A DNA stretch of 22,730 nucleotides from Candidatus Poribacteria bacterium (GCA_002729015.1 PBVO01000005.1:1-22730), one strand, 5' to 3'. Counted from the stretch's first letter, positions 14,970 to 21,490 are shown. Translations and numbers: made by a program. Notes: a model not told the origin generated them from the letters alone.

Positions 14970-15470
14970 ATGTTAAATGAAAAAGAAACCAAGGAGCTGG
15001 AAGATATTGAAAGGCGAATAGTCCAAGGTCAGGAGTCAGATGAGAATCATCCTGCTTCTTACTTAGACACTGAAGATATCGACAGGTACTTTCAACTTCA
15101 GAGAAAGAAAAACCCTCAAGGTCACGCACCTGAGTGGTTCGAACCTGGCTATGATCAATGGGTAGAAAACCAAAGGAAGGAGCAAAACAAAGAAGGTAGA
15201 ACATGGCATGACGAACTCTTAGACCGGATAGAGGATGACAACATCCTTTCAGACGTGGAAGAACAGGACAGGATCTACATGAGGAACCAACTCATGAGAG
15301 CACTTAGCCCTGAACTGAAAGCGTTACAAGACGAGGTCAAGCAGTTGAAGGAAGACAACAGCAAGTTGCAATTCCTTCTGGCTAACGAAGTGGAAACAAG
15401 GGAAGAGCAATGCAAGAAGACCTGCTTTTCTTGCTGGAAATGTAATTCTCAAGAGGACCTACCCTTTTAA
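14970..15470 (+). CDS. Acidic coiled-coil protein with a Cys-rich tail (166 aa)
   Basis: The protein is highly charged, with a predicted coiled coil at about 118-147 (LQDEVKQLKEDNSKLQFLLA), and a tail with four Cys (CKKTCFSCWKC, about 152-162) that could bind zinc. It ends in DLPF; the next gene product also ends in a Cys cluster and LPF, and 12 bases are shared at the two gene ends. No family was recognised. The leader has the motif plus the palindrome. Confidence 0.75.
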   Translation: MLNEKETKELEDIERRIVQGQESDENHPASYLDTEDIDRYFQLQRKKNPQGHAPEWFEPGYDQWVENQRKEQNKEGRTWHDELLDRIEDDNILSDVEEQDRIYMRNQLMRALSPELKALQDEVKQLKEDNSKLQFLLANEVETREEQCKKTCFSCWKCNSQEDLPF

Positions 15471-15476
15471 AATTAA

Positions 15477-15507
15477 TGAGAGGCTAGATTATATATTTAG
15501 TCTCTCA
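15477..15507 (+). promoter_or_regulatory. Motif copy 6 inside an inverted repeat
   Basis: GATTATATATTTA at 15487-15499 lies between TGAGAGGCTA and TAGTCTCTCA (one G-T wobble). ATG at 15544. Confidence 0.75.
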
Positions 15508-15543
15508 CTTATAAAATACTAAGTGCTATAAGGAGTTACTACC

Positions 15544-16002
15544 ATGAAAACTTTAATTAAGATTGAATCATCTGACAATAGTTTGAGGCAACAGTTTCGC
15601 CAAGTCTTTAGCCAAGGTCTGTACCCAATAAGAGTCACGGACCAAGAGGCAGACAGGCTGGTGAAAGATGGATGGACTTATTGTCCTAAGTCTTTGGCTA
15701 ATAAGAACCTGAGGCTGAAGACTGATGACTTGATTATCAGTGTCAGGTCTGCCAATAGGATAGAAGAAGCTAAGATAACTACTGTGATAGAGCTTGTCAC
15801 TGAAACAGAAGAGTCTTTGCGTCATAAAGGTCTAGGAACTAAGACCATCAAGGAGATTCAACTGGTCTTAAACGAAATGAAACTATCACTGGGTATGTAC
15901 CAAGATAGTCAACCTCGTTGCGAAAGCTGTGGTGATGAGATGGATTACATGTTCAAGACAAAGAAGTATTACCTTTGCTGTAGCGACTGCCTACCCTTTT
16001 AG
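15544..16002 (+). CDS. RNA polymerase alpha-CTD-like domain fused to a zinc-finger-like tail (152 aa)
   Basis: Residues about 62-119 (LIISVRSANRIEEAKITTV through ELVTETEESL, GLGTKTIKEI and LSLGM) follow the bacterial RNA polymerase alpha C-terminal domain from its VRSAN motif to its closing LSLGM. The E. coli DNA-contact residues R265, N268, G296 and K298 are all kept (R68, N71, G98, K100); S299 is Thr 101, and E302 is Glu 104. The tail has CESC (126-129) and CCSDC (145-149), a likely zinc site. Residues 1-60 match nothing I recognise. Lacking the alpha N-terminal domain, it cannot be a polymerase subunit itself. Likely roles are recruiting or competing at AT-rich UP-like elements, which is inference. 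Confidence 0.85.
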   Translation: MKTLIKIESSDNSLRQQFRQVFSQGLYPIRVTDQEADRLVKDGWTYCPKSLANKNLRLKTDDLIISVRSANRIEEAKITTVIELVTETEESLRHKGLGTKTIKEIQLVLNEMKLSLGMYQDSQPRCESCGDEMDYMFKTKKYYLCCSDCLPF

Positions 16003-16012
16003 TGATAGGTTT

Positions 16013-16025
16013 GATTATATATTTA
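16013..16025 (+). promoter_or_regulatory. Motif copy 7, touching the SD
   Basis: Exact GATTATATATTTA, running straight into GGAGG and the ATG at 16035; no room remains for a normal -10 plus leader. Confidence 0.75.
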
Positions 16026-16034
16026 GGAGGTTAA

Positions 16035-16310
16035 ATGGTAATCAACATTAAGGATAAGGGCCAGCATAAAGATACGGTTTATGTTGGCCGTGGAACTGAG
16101 TGGGGTAATCCATATAGGATAAGCCCCACCCAAACCAGAGAAGAGGTGGTGCAAAAGTACAGGCGTCACCTCTTCAATAAGCTTCAAGATGAAGGGGCCA
16201 AACGAAGGCTCCTTCAATTGGAAGGCAAAGTCTTAGTATGTCATTGCAAACCATTGGCTTGCCATGGTGACGTCATGCTAAGAGCAATTGAATACTATAA
16301 GGAGAATTAA
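16035..16310 (+). CDS. DUF4326 family protein (91 aa)
   Basis: VYVGRGTEWGNPY (15-27), the TREEVVQKYR helix (34-43) and LVCHCKPLACHGDV (67-80) are the three signature blocks of the DUF4326 family, common in phages and bacteria. The biochemical role is not established to my knowledge; the GRG..WGNP and C-x-C..CHG blocks look like a ligand-binding or catalytic pocket. It sits two genes before a SLOG protein and three before a macro-domain protein. Confidence 0.85.
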   Translation: MVINIKDKGQHKDTVYVGRGTEWGNPYRISPTQTREEVVQKYRRHLFNKLQDEGAKRRLLQLEGKVLVCHCKPLACHGDVMLRAIEYYKEN

Positions 16311-16312
16311 GA

Positions 16313-16621
16313 ATGTCCATATTATTTAATACCATAATCTCAAAACCCATAAATGACACCTATGGTGGCAAAAAGTTTATTAGGTTTCTGGTTGATAACG
16401 AACTGGATTATCACTTTGAATACCGTGCTGAGGACATATTCCTTTACTGCGGAATCAGGTCTGATTGGAACTCCAAGGGAGGTAACCGTGGCGAAAGGGT
16501 TTTTAGTAACTGGCAAGCCAAACGGTTAAACCAAAGAGTAAGTGAACTCTTCCAATTGGAATGGAACGATAGGTGTCCCTATGGTTACATGATTGATTAC
16601 CGGAAGGTGAAAGAAAAATAA
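16313..16621 (+). CDS. Unknown protein co-transcribed with the DUF4326 gene (102 aa)
   Basis: The gene starts three bases after the DUF4326 stop, using an ACTATAAGGAG RBS that lies inside the upstream coding end, with no motif of its own. The protein is mixed alpha/beta and aromatic-rich (FRAEDIF-like and NWQAKRLNQRV segments). No family was recognised. Confidence 0.7.
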   Translation: MSILFNTIISKPINDTYGGKKFIRFLVDNELDYHFEYRAEDIFLYCGIRSDWNSKGGNRGERVFSNWQAKRLNQRVSELFQLEWNDRCPYGYMIDYRKVKEK

Positions 16622-16647
16622 ATCTGTTTTATTTTTCGTGACTAATT

Positions 16648-16680
16648 ATGAGAGGTTAGATTATATATTTAGTCTCTCAT
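16648..16680 (+). promoter_or_regulatory. Motif copy 8 inside an inverted repeat
   Basis: GATTATATATTTA at 16659-16671; outer arms ATGAGAG (16648-16654) and CTCTCAT (16674-16680) pair perfectly. ATG at 16703. Confidence 0.75.
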
Positions 16681-16702
16681 CCTAAACTATAAGGAGATTA
16701 TT

Positions 16703-17206
16703 ATGTATTACACTGGCATAGGTTCACGGTCTACGCCTGCAGCTATGGCCAAGGTGATTGGTCAAATAGCTCGCAAGCTGTTCCATGACCCTGAACTGAA
16801 CTACTACCTAAGAACGGGAGATGCGAGCGGGGCTGACCGCATGTTCTCCAGCGCTGTCCCGGCTGAAGTCTATTCAGTCGACTCGCTACGAACCATAACC
16901 CCTGAAGCTCTGGCTAAGACAGCACAGCTAGTCAGAGACTATCACCCTCTCAAGCTTGATCCTGACAGCTACGCCTTCAAGCTCCATCAAAGGAACGCCT
17001 TGCAGGTACTAGGCCCTGACTTGCAAACACCTAGTAAGTTTGTCATCTGTTGGGCCAACCACTCCACCTTCGATAGCAATGGTTTGCTAAATAGTGTGGG
17101 CGGTGGTACTGGACAAGCTATCCGCATCGCATATGCCCATGGCATCCAATGCTTTAACCTCAATCATCCACCCCACTTGGAAAGAATCCAAAAGTGGGTT
17201 GGGTGA
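16703..17206 (+). CDS. SLOG/DprA-like Rossmann-fold protein (167 aa)
   Basis: YTGIGSRSTP (3-12), LRTGDASGADRMF (36-48) and GGGTGQAIRIAYAHGI (133-148) match the SLOG superfamily (DprA/LOG-like), including phage stand-alone members that bind nucleotide-derived ligands or ssDNA. The first glycine-rich loop and the GGGTGQA loop would form the ligand pocket. It is close to the macro-domain gene, which starts after a 65-nt leader. Family assignment is confident; ligand unknown. Confidence 0.8.
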   Translation: MYYTGIGSRSTPAAMAKVIGQIARKLFHDPELNYYLRTGDASGADRMFSSAVPAEVYSVDSLRTITPEALAKTAQLVRDYHPLKLDPDSYAFKLHQRNALQVLGPDLQTPSKFVICWANHSTFDSNGLLNSVGGGTGQAIRIAYAHGIQCFNLNHPPHLERIQKWVG

Positions 17207-17213
17207 GAATATT

Positions 17214-17226
17214 GATTATATATTTA
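17214..17226 (+). promoter_or_regulatory. Motif copy 9
   Basis: Exact GATTATATATTTA, eight bases after the SLOG stop and just before the perfect palindrome at 17231-17250. Confidence 0.7.
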
Positions 17227-17230
17227 ATTA

Positions 17231-17250
17231 TACTGGTAACGTTACCAGTA
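17231..17250 (+). promoter_or_regulatory. Perfect 20-bp palindrome, operator-like
   Basis: TACTGGTAACGTTACCAGTA sits between the motif and the RBS of the macro-domain gene; a related copy lies at 14927-14946. The form suggests a dimeric repressor site or an RNA hairpin. Confidence 0.65.
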
Positions 17251-17271
17251 TGGAACTAAGGAGTTACTACC

Positions 17272-17733
17272 ATGAAACATGTAAAAGGTTACTTCCCCCT
17301 ACCTAAGAGGGGGGAACTGTTTTTACCTAAGAATGTTATTACCTTTACGGGTAATAGCTATATAAGAAAGGATGGACACCTAGTGATGGGTGCTGGTGCA
17401 GCCAAGTCTGTTAGAGATTGGTGTCCGGAGGTTGGGCTTCTGCTAGGCAAGAAGATCCCTCACCTCCAAGAATACAACCTTGCCTCTGCCAAAGTTAACT
17501 ACTCTGGCAGGCAAATACCTATTGGAGTCTTTCAAGTGAAGTATCACTTCCAAGACTCTGCAGACCTTGACCTGATCAAGAGGTCTGCTCAAAAGCTAAA
17601 GGAGATAGCAACGGAAAGCAGTTGGACTTTCCATCTTAACTTCCCCGGTATTGGCAACGGCAAACTAAAGTATGAGACTGTACTACCAATAGTCGAGGAT
17701 CTTCCAGACAACGTCTGGATCTACACCCTTTAA
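17272..17733 (+). CDS. Macro-domain (ADP-ribose-binding) protein (153 aa)
   Basis: VITFTGNSYIRKDGHLVMGAG (residues 22-42) and FPGIGNGKLKYETVLPI (124-140) are the two phosphate- and ribose-binding loops of the macro (Appr-1''-p processing) fold, in a phage-type variant. Macro domains bind or remove ADP-ribose from proteins, nucleic acids or small molecules. It is preceded by the motif, the perfect palindrome and an ACTAAGGAG RBS. Together with the SLOG and DUF4326 genes nearby it suggests handling of NAD-derived ligands, for example against host defence, which is inference. Confidence 0.85.
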   Translation: MKHVKGYFPLPKRGELFLPKNVITFTGNSYIRKDGHLVMGAGAAKSVRDWCPEVGLLLGKKIPHLQEYNLASAKVNYSGRQIPIGVFQVKYHFQDSADLDLIKRSAQKLKEIATESSWTFHLNFPGIGNGKLKYETVLPIVEDLPDNVWIYTL

Positions 17734-17741
17734 GCGTTTAC

Positions 17742-17804
17742 CTCTCGTCCCAGATTCCGTAGCCCTATATTTTGTTTAGGGTTATAGTGAATTTGGGATG
17801 AGAG
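17742..17804 (+). promoter_or_regulatory. 63-nt hairpin leader before the 63-aa gene and tnpB-like gene
   Basis: The 16-nt arms (17742-17757 and 17789-17804) pair with two mismatches, and CCCT/AGGG pair inside. The loop reads TATATTTTGTTTAG, which could be a diverged form of the motif; ATTTTGTTTAG also occurs at about 21526-21536, just before motif copy 11. Confidence 0.55.
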
Positions 17805-17840
17805 TTAGACTTATCCAATCTAATCTGTAAGGAGAATCTA

Positions 17841-18032
17841 ATGAGCGAAATAGAAGAGTACAATTTCTGTTGGGACGATTACTATCAATCACTCTATGAC
17901 CAGAGGGAACAATTGCAAGAACATATCCTGACAGTCTTAGATGGCATCAGTATACACCCCTCAAAAGACAAACTCAAAAGCAAACTATGTCAAGTAGTAT
18001 GCGACCACTTCTTTGAAGAGTACGGAGTTTAG
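17841..18032 (+). CDS. Small acidic unknown protein (63 aa)
   Basis: AAGGAG precedes the ATG. The protein is acidic and helical (YYQSLYDQREQLQEHILTVL), with Cys and His near the C-terminus (CQVVCDHFFEEYGV). Its end supplies the CGGAG RBS of the tnpB-like gene, which begins two bases after its stop, so translation of the two is coupled. No family was recognised. Confidence 0.6.
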   Translation: MSEIEEYNFCWDDYYQSLYDQREQLQEHILTVLDGISIHPSKDKLKSKLCQVVCDHFFEEYGV

Positions 18033-18034
18033 TC

Positions 18035-19354
18035 ATGTTAAAAAGAACATACAGGTTTGTCATAGATAGGCATGACAAGCCTTACCAAAAACTCAAGTAT
18101 TGTACTAGAGTCTGCAAGGACATATACAATCAGAGTCTATTTATTCTCAGGAGGGAGTTGGAAGAAAACAATAATCTAATTTCTAAGTTTGATTTACCCA
18201 AGGTTATCAGAGAAATCAAGAACCTTGAAGGTGAACTAAACTATCGCAAGATACCGGCCAAGTCCAGTGAGAAAGTAGTACAACTGGCCTCTGAGACGGT
18301 CAAATCCTACTTCAAAGCCCTTAAAGACTGGAAGAAAAATCCCAGTAAGTATAGGGGCAAGCCAAAGTTCCCTAACTTCTTGCCTAAGAATGGCTACCAA
18401 GTCATGTCGCTTTATGGTTCATCCCTTAGTATCAAGGGCAACGTCATCCAATTTGGTAAGAAAACATTTGGGCAACCTGTACAGATCTCTATCCCAGAGA
18501 AAGAGTATCTTAAGTACAGGCATTTATGGTACAAAGATATCCAACGTTCGATAACCAACAGGTCAGACCTTTCTAACAGGCTGATCAAGATGGTTAGGAT
18601 AATACCTACTAGCTCAGCTGATTACTTCTCTGTCGAGATAGTCTATGACAAGGCACAGCTACTAGCTCCTGTTGACCAAGAAAAAGCAGTGGGCATCGAC
18701 TTAGGCATAGACAACCTGATCACCATGGTACCTAACTTTAAGCAAGAGATCCTGATAGTCAACGGCCGTCCGTTGAAAGCCATCAACCAATGGTTTAACA
18801 AGAAGAATGCAGAAGTCAGTTCACGGATCAACAAGGCAGGACACAGGAACACAAGGGAGAAGCGTGATCTTTATACCAAACGGAGACATAAAGTTTACGA
18901 CTACATGCACAAGGGGAGCCGTGTCGTTATTGACTGGTGTGTCAAGCATAAAGTATCTAAGATTGTTATAGGTGTTAACAAGGGATGGAAGCAGAATGTT
19001 AACATTGGTAAGGTTAACAATCAGAAGTTTGTCTCCATCCCTTTCAGGACTTTAATCTCTAACTTAGAATACAAAGCTGAAGAGTATGGGATTGAAGTTG
19101 TAACCGTAACAGAATCTTATACCTCTAAGTGTTCTGCTTTAGACTTGGAACCTATTCAGAAACATGAGACATATCTAGGTCGACGTGTACATCGAGGCCT
19201 ATTCCGTACAGCAGAAGGCGTTGAGCTTAACGCTGATGTTAACGGAGCTTTAAACATATTAAGGAAAGAGATTGGTGACCAATTTATTGTTGATGCTAAG
19301 GGAAGTGGCAGCAACTATTTAATAGATAACCCAATCAGAATTAATCTTAACTAA
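18035..19354 (+). CDS. tnpB: TnpB-like RNA-guided nuclease (IS605 OrfB family) with rearranged active site
   Basis: The 439-residue length is normal for TnpB. The RuvC-like nuclease shows Asp 222 (GIDLG, RuvC-I) and Asp 401 (NADVNGALNI, RuvC-III). The usual RuvC-II Glu position (vviE) is IVIG here, Gly 313; a Glu at 360 in TVTESYTSKCSALD may take its place, as in the known subgroup with alternative active-site layout. The usual four-Cys zinc finger is absent, with only Cys 366 in that segment. No tnpA gene is visible, and the gene is coupled to a phage gene, so it looks domesticated. The guide RNA usually comes from the gene's 3' end and downstream; 19355-19984 is the place to look. Confidence 0.85.
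   Translation: MLKRTYRFVIDRHDKPYQKLKYCTRVCKDIYNQSLFILRRELEENNNLISKFDLPKVIREIKNLEGELNYRKIPAKSSEKVVQLASETVKSYFKALKDWKKNPSKYRGKPKFPNFLPKNGYQVMSLYGSSLSIKGNVIQFGKKTFGQPVQISIPEKEYLKYRHLWYKDIQRSITNRSDLSNRLIKMVRIIPTSSADYFSVEIVYDKAQLLAPVDQEKAVGIDLGIDNLITMVPNFKQEILIVNGRPLKAINQWFNKKNAEVSSRINKAGHRNTREKRDLYTKRRHKVYDYMHKGSRVVIDWCVKHKVSKIVIGVNKGWKQNVNIGKVNNQKFVSIPFRTLISNLEYKAEEYGIEVVTVTESYTSKCSALDLEPIQKHETYLGRRVHRGLFRTAEGVELNADVNGALNILRKEIGDQFIVDAKGSGSNYLIDNPIRINLN
18910..18926 (+). repeat. Third, partial copy of the hairpin repeat, inside tnpB
   Basis: CAAGGGGAGCCGTGTCG is identical to 14866-14881-region sequence over 17 nt. Here it encodes HKGSRV of the tnpB-like protein. Confidence 0.6.
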
Positions 19355-19375
19355 CCACACATAGTTGGTAATACA

Positions 19376-19653
19376 AACCATCTTATATTTAGTTCTTTAA
19401 CCATTCAAGTCAGAAATAGAAACCATGATTACGAATAACCATTAATGAAGTTAGTTCTAAAATAACCATAAAGCCAAAGTAAAAAAAATGAAGTCTCCTC
19501 TTTCAACAATGTGAGAATACGAGTAACCATTAATTAGAGTTTGATAAATCTACTTAACCATTAATCAGAGTTTGATAAATCTAGTTAACCATTACACTCA
19601 AGGATTTTATATAACCATGGTGAGTGCGATTCAAAAGGGTTTTATATAACCAT
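19376..19653 (+). repeat. Array of about ten AACCAT repeats
   Basis: AACCAT starts at 19376, 19399, 19421, 19437, 19464, 19525, 19556, 19587, 19613 and 19648. Two consecutive 31-nt units (from 19524 and 19555) differ at only two positions; the others share just the core, with differing sequence between them. Confidence 0.75.
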
Positions 19654-19678
19654 AATACGACTGTCGAAGTAACAAATA

Positions 19679-19687
19679 TGGTATACT
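19679..19687 (+). promoter_or_regulatory. Possible extended -10 promoter in the tnpB downstream region
   Basis: TGGTATACT fits TGnTATACT; no good -35 is seen. A start near 19694 would lead into CAGGT/ACCTG and GTTAG..CTAAC hairpins. Confidence 0.4.
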
Positions 19688-19961
19688 ATGGACAACAAAG
19701 TAAGCAGGTAGTACCTGTTAGTAGGGCTTTTGGTTAGTCCTAACTTTCCGTTGAAATAATGTCCATACTATCCCAACTATCTCACCGGAACAACCATCAC
19801 ACCCAATACTCTTTGTCTGGGTGCACCTTTGAGCTACTGCGATTGCATGTCAACACTTAAACCATTCAATGACTTCGATTTCATATGACAGATCCCAGCT
19901 CAGCTAAGTAGCTAGCTTCCTATAATAATTACTAGACTCTTTCTTGTTGAGGGAGTATAGT

Positions 19962-19974
19962 GATTATATATTTA
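19962..19974 (+). promoter_or_regulatory. Motif copy 10, touching the SD
   Basis: Exact GATTATATATTTA, followed directly by GGAGG and the ATG at 19985. Confidence 0.75.
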
Positions 19975-19984
19975 GGAGGCTCAG

Positions 19985-20278
19985 ATGTCTTATCACCATT
20001 TCAAAAATAATTTAAATCAAAGTTTCACCCAGATGGTCAAGAGTTATCTGGGTGATAGGAATCTTTCTGCCTCAGAAATCTTCAATGAAGAAGATTATTA
20101 TGAGGACAATATCAATTGCTTGCCACTGGACAAAAGTTGGAACAGTGACCATAATTGCCACAGGTCACAGTTACTTAACGATAGTTCTAAGGCAATTGAA
20201 AACCCAACCTTAACCCTGACACCACAAGAGCTGGAGTCATGGTACAGAAACGGAGACATGTATGGACAAGGAATTTGA
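19985..20278 (+). CDS. Unknown acidic protein (97 aa)
   Basis: GGAGG lies right after motif copy 10. The protein is Asn/Asp/Glu-rich with no recognisable domain. It overlaps the next gene by 17 nt, so it heads a run of four overlapping or adjacent genes (to 21446). Confidence 0.7.
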   Translation: MSYHHFKNNLNQSFTQMVKSYLGDRNLSASEIFNEEDYYEDNINCLPLDKSWNSDHNCHRSQLLNDSSKAIENPTLTLTPQELESWYRNGDMYGQGI

Positions 20279-20495
20279 AATTCAAAGGGCAGAGGACCAG
20301 ATGTCCAACTTAATGGATATCCTCCGCAAGCTGACTAAAGCCCAAGGCCAAGTCAGACGAACCACCAAAGAGTTCGAGGACCTTGATGTTGAAGTTAAGA
20401 TCACCATCAAGAAGATGGACGACCTGTCCAAACAACTTAAAGACATGGGCGTCGATGAAATTAATATTAAGGGGGAAGCAAATGAAGACGCATGA
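20262..20495 (+). CDS. Small coiled-coil protein (77 aa)
   Basis: Nearly the whole protein is heptad-like (DQMSNLMDILRKLTKAQGQV to KKMDDLSKQLKDMG). CGGAG precedes the ATG within the upstream gene. Its end overlaps the next gene by 14 nt. No family was recognised. Confidence 0.65.
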   Translation: MDKEFEIQRAEDQMSNLMDILRKLTKAQGQVRRTTKEFEDLDVEVKITIKKMDDLSKQLKDMGVDEINIKGEANEDA

Positions 20496-20886
20496 GGTAG
20501 AAGTAACTCAAGCCCATATTGACATGGGTGAATCTCAGCCAAGTTGCTGTCCAATTGCACTGGCTGTGCTAGACAGCTTCTTGTTTGAAGAAATAGGACT
20601 TGACTCAGACCAAGCTGGAGTCCATGTCCACTCTGATTTCCTAGCCATTGACAAAAAACTTCATCTCAATCTTTTTGGTAGCCCTGCTATCTCTATCACC
20701 TCTGCATGGGAAGATGCTGGCGCTGATACTTTCCACATCTTTGCCTTAGACAATAAGGTAAGCAACTGGGTAGAAGCCTTCGATGACATTGGGGCTGAAA
20801 AAGAGGACAGGCCCAACAGAGATGTTAAGCCTATCACTCTCAGGTTTTCCAAACATGATGGGGTAGGCAAGGTTCACAAAGTATGA
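20482..20886 (+). CDS. Conserved phage protein of unknown function (134 aa)
   Basis: The frame is open further upstream, but the ATG at 20482 has GGGGGAAG in front and gives a well-formed N-terminus. THEVEVTQAHIDMGESQPSC followed by CPIALAVLD resembles a short conserved phage family (VTQ.HI..G....C.CPIALA); its function is not known to me. The rest is mixed alpha/beta. The stop overlaps the next ATG (ATGA). Confidence 0.75.
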   Translation: MKTHEVEVTQAHIDMGESQPSCCPIALAVLDSFLFEEIGLDSDQAGVHVHSDFLAIDKKLHLNLFGSPAISITSAWEDAGADTFHIFALDNKVSNWVEAFDDIGAEKEDRPNRDVKPITLRFSKHDGVGKVHKV

Positions 20887-21446
20887 GCGACTATATCACT
20901 GTCCGTCAGGCCTCTCGCACTGTAGGGAGAGGCCACACCACCATCATTGGCTGGTGTATAAAAGATCAAGTGGATGCCATCAAAGACGGAGACAGGTGGC
21001 TAGTCAGCTTAAGGTCAGTAGTAGACAAAGACAAGAAGACGCCCAAAAGGAATCGACAAGTGCGTACACATAAGAGTGAACAACATATGATTCTAACTGA
21101 GCGTTGCCCCAAGTGCGGAGGTGACAAGTGGAAACGTCAAGACGCAGAGCTACTCGACAGTGGAGAAGTTTCCCTTCAACTCAAATGCTTAGACCATTTG
21201 TGTGGCAAGAGGTGGTCAGTTAGGCTACCTGCTGGTACCAAGATTAAGCGCCCTACCTCTCGTAACGGTAGGGAATACAACACTCGCCCCCAACCTGAAT
21301 CAGTTGAAGAAATCCTAGAAGAACGTAGGAAATTAATAGCTGACCTGATGCAGGAAGGTAAGGACGAGAAAACTATCGTTGAAATCTTTGGCCCCAAGCT
21401 AAGGAGTCAAGTCCAAAAAATATATAGGCAGGAATCCAAAGCCTAG
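20883..21446 (+). CDS. HTH (excisionase/MerR-like) plus zinc-ribbon protein (187 aa)
   Basis: Residues 3-47 (DYITVRQASRTVGRGHTTII.. GDRWLVSLRSV) are an excisionase- or MerR-type winged HTH. CPKCGGDKW (75-83) with C102 and C107 make a zinc ribbon. A helical C-terminal part (ESVEEILEERRKLIADLMQE.. VEIFGPKLRSQV) resembles a second short HTH. It is probably a transcription or DNA-level regulator, last in its operon and followed by a terminator-like hairpin. Confidence 0.8.
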   Translation: MSDYITVRQASRTVGRGHTTIIGWCIKDQVDAIKDGDRWLVSLRSVVDKDKKTPKRNRQVRTHKSEQHMILTERCPKCGGDKWKRQDAELLDSGEVSLQLKCLDHLCGKRWSVRLPAGTKIKRPTSRNGREYNTRPQPESVEEILEERRKLIADLMQEGKDEKTIVEIFGPKLRSQVQKIYRQESKA

Positions 21447-21461
21447 CCTAATGGTTTGAGC

Positions 21462-21490
21462 AGAAAATAGGATTATTCTATTTTCTTTTC
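21462..21490 (+). terminator. AT-rich terminator-like hairpin
   Basis: AGAAAATAG pairs with CTATTTTCT across a 7-nt loop, followed by TTTC, 15 nt after the stop at 21446. The T-run is short. Confidence 0.5.

Larger units (their letters stand above)
19355..19984 (+). other. 630-nt gene-free region downstream of tnpB
   Basis: The first part holds an array of AACCAT repeats (19376-19653), then an extended -10 promoter (19679-19687), several hairpins including CACCCA/TGGGTG (19800-19823), and motif copy 10. I found no credible gene. It is AT-rich at the left end and could hold the TnpB guide RNA, an origin or a small RNA. Confidence 0.7.

Noticed and set aside
19376..19653. CRISPR array
   Set aside because: The shared core is only six to seven bases and spacing varies from 16 to 61 nt; no cas genes in the window.
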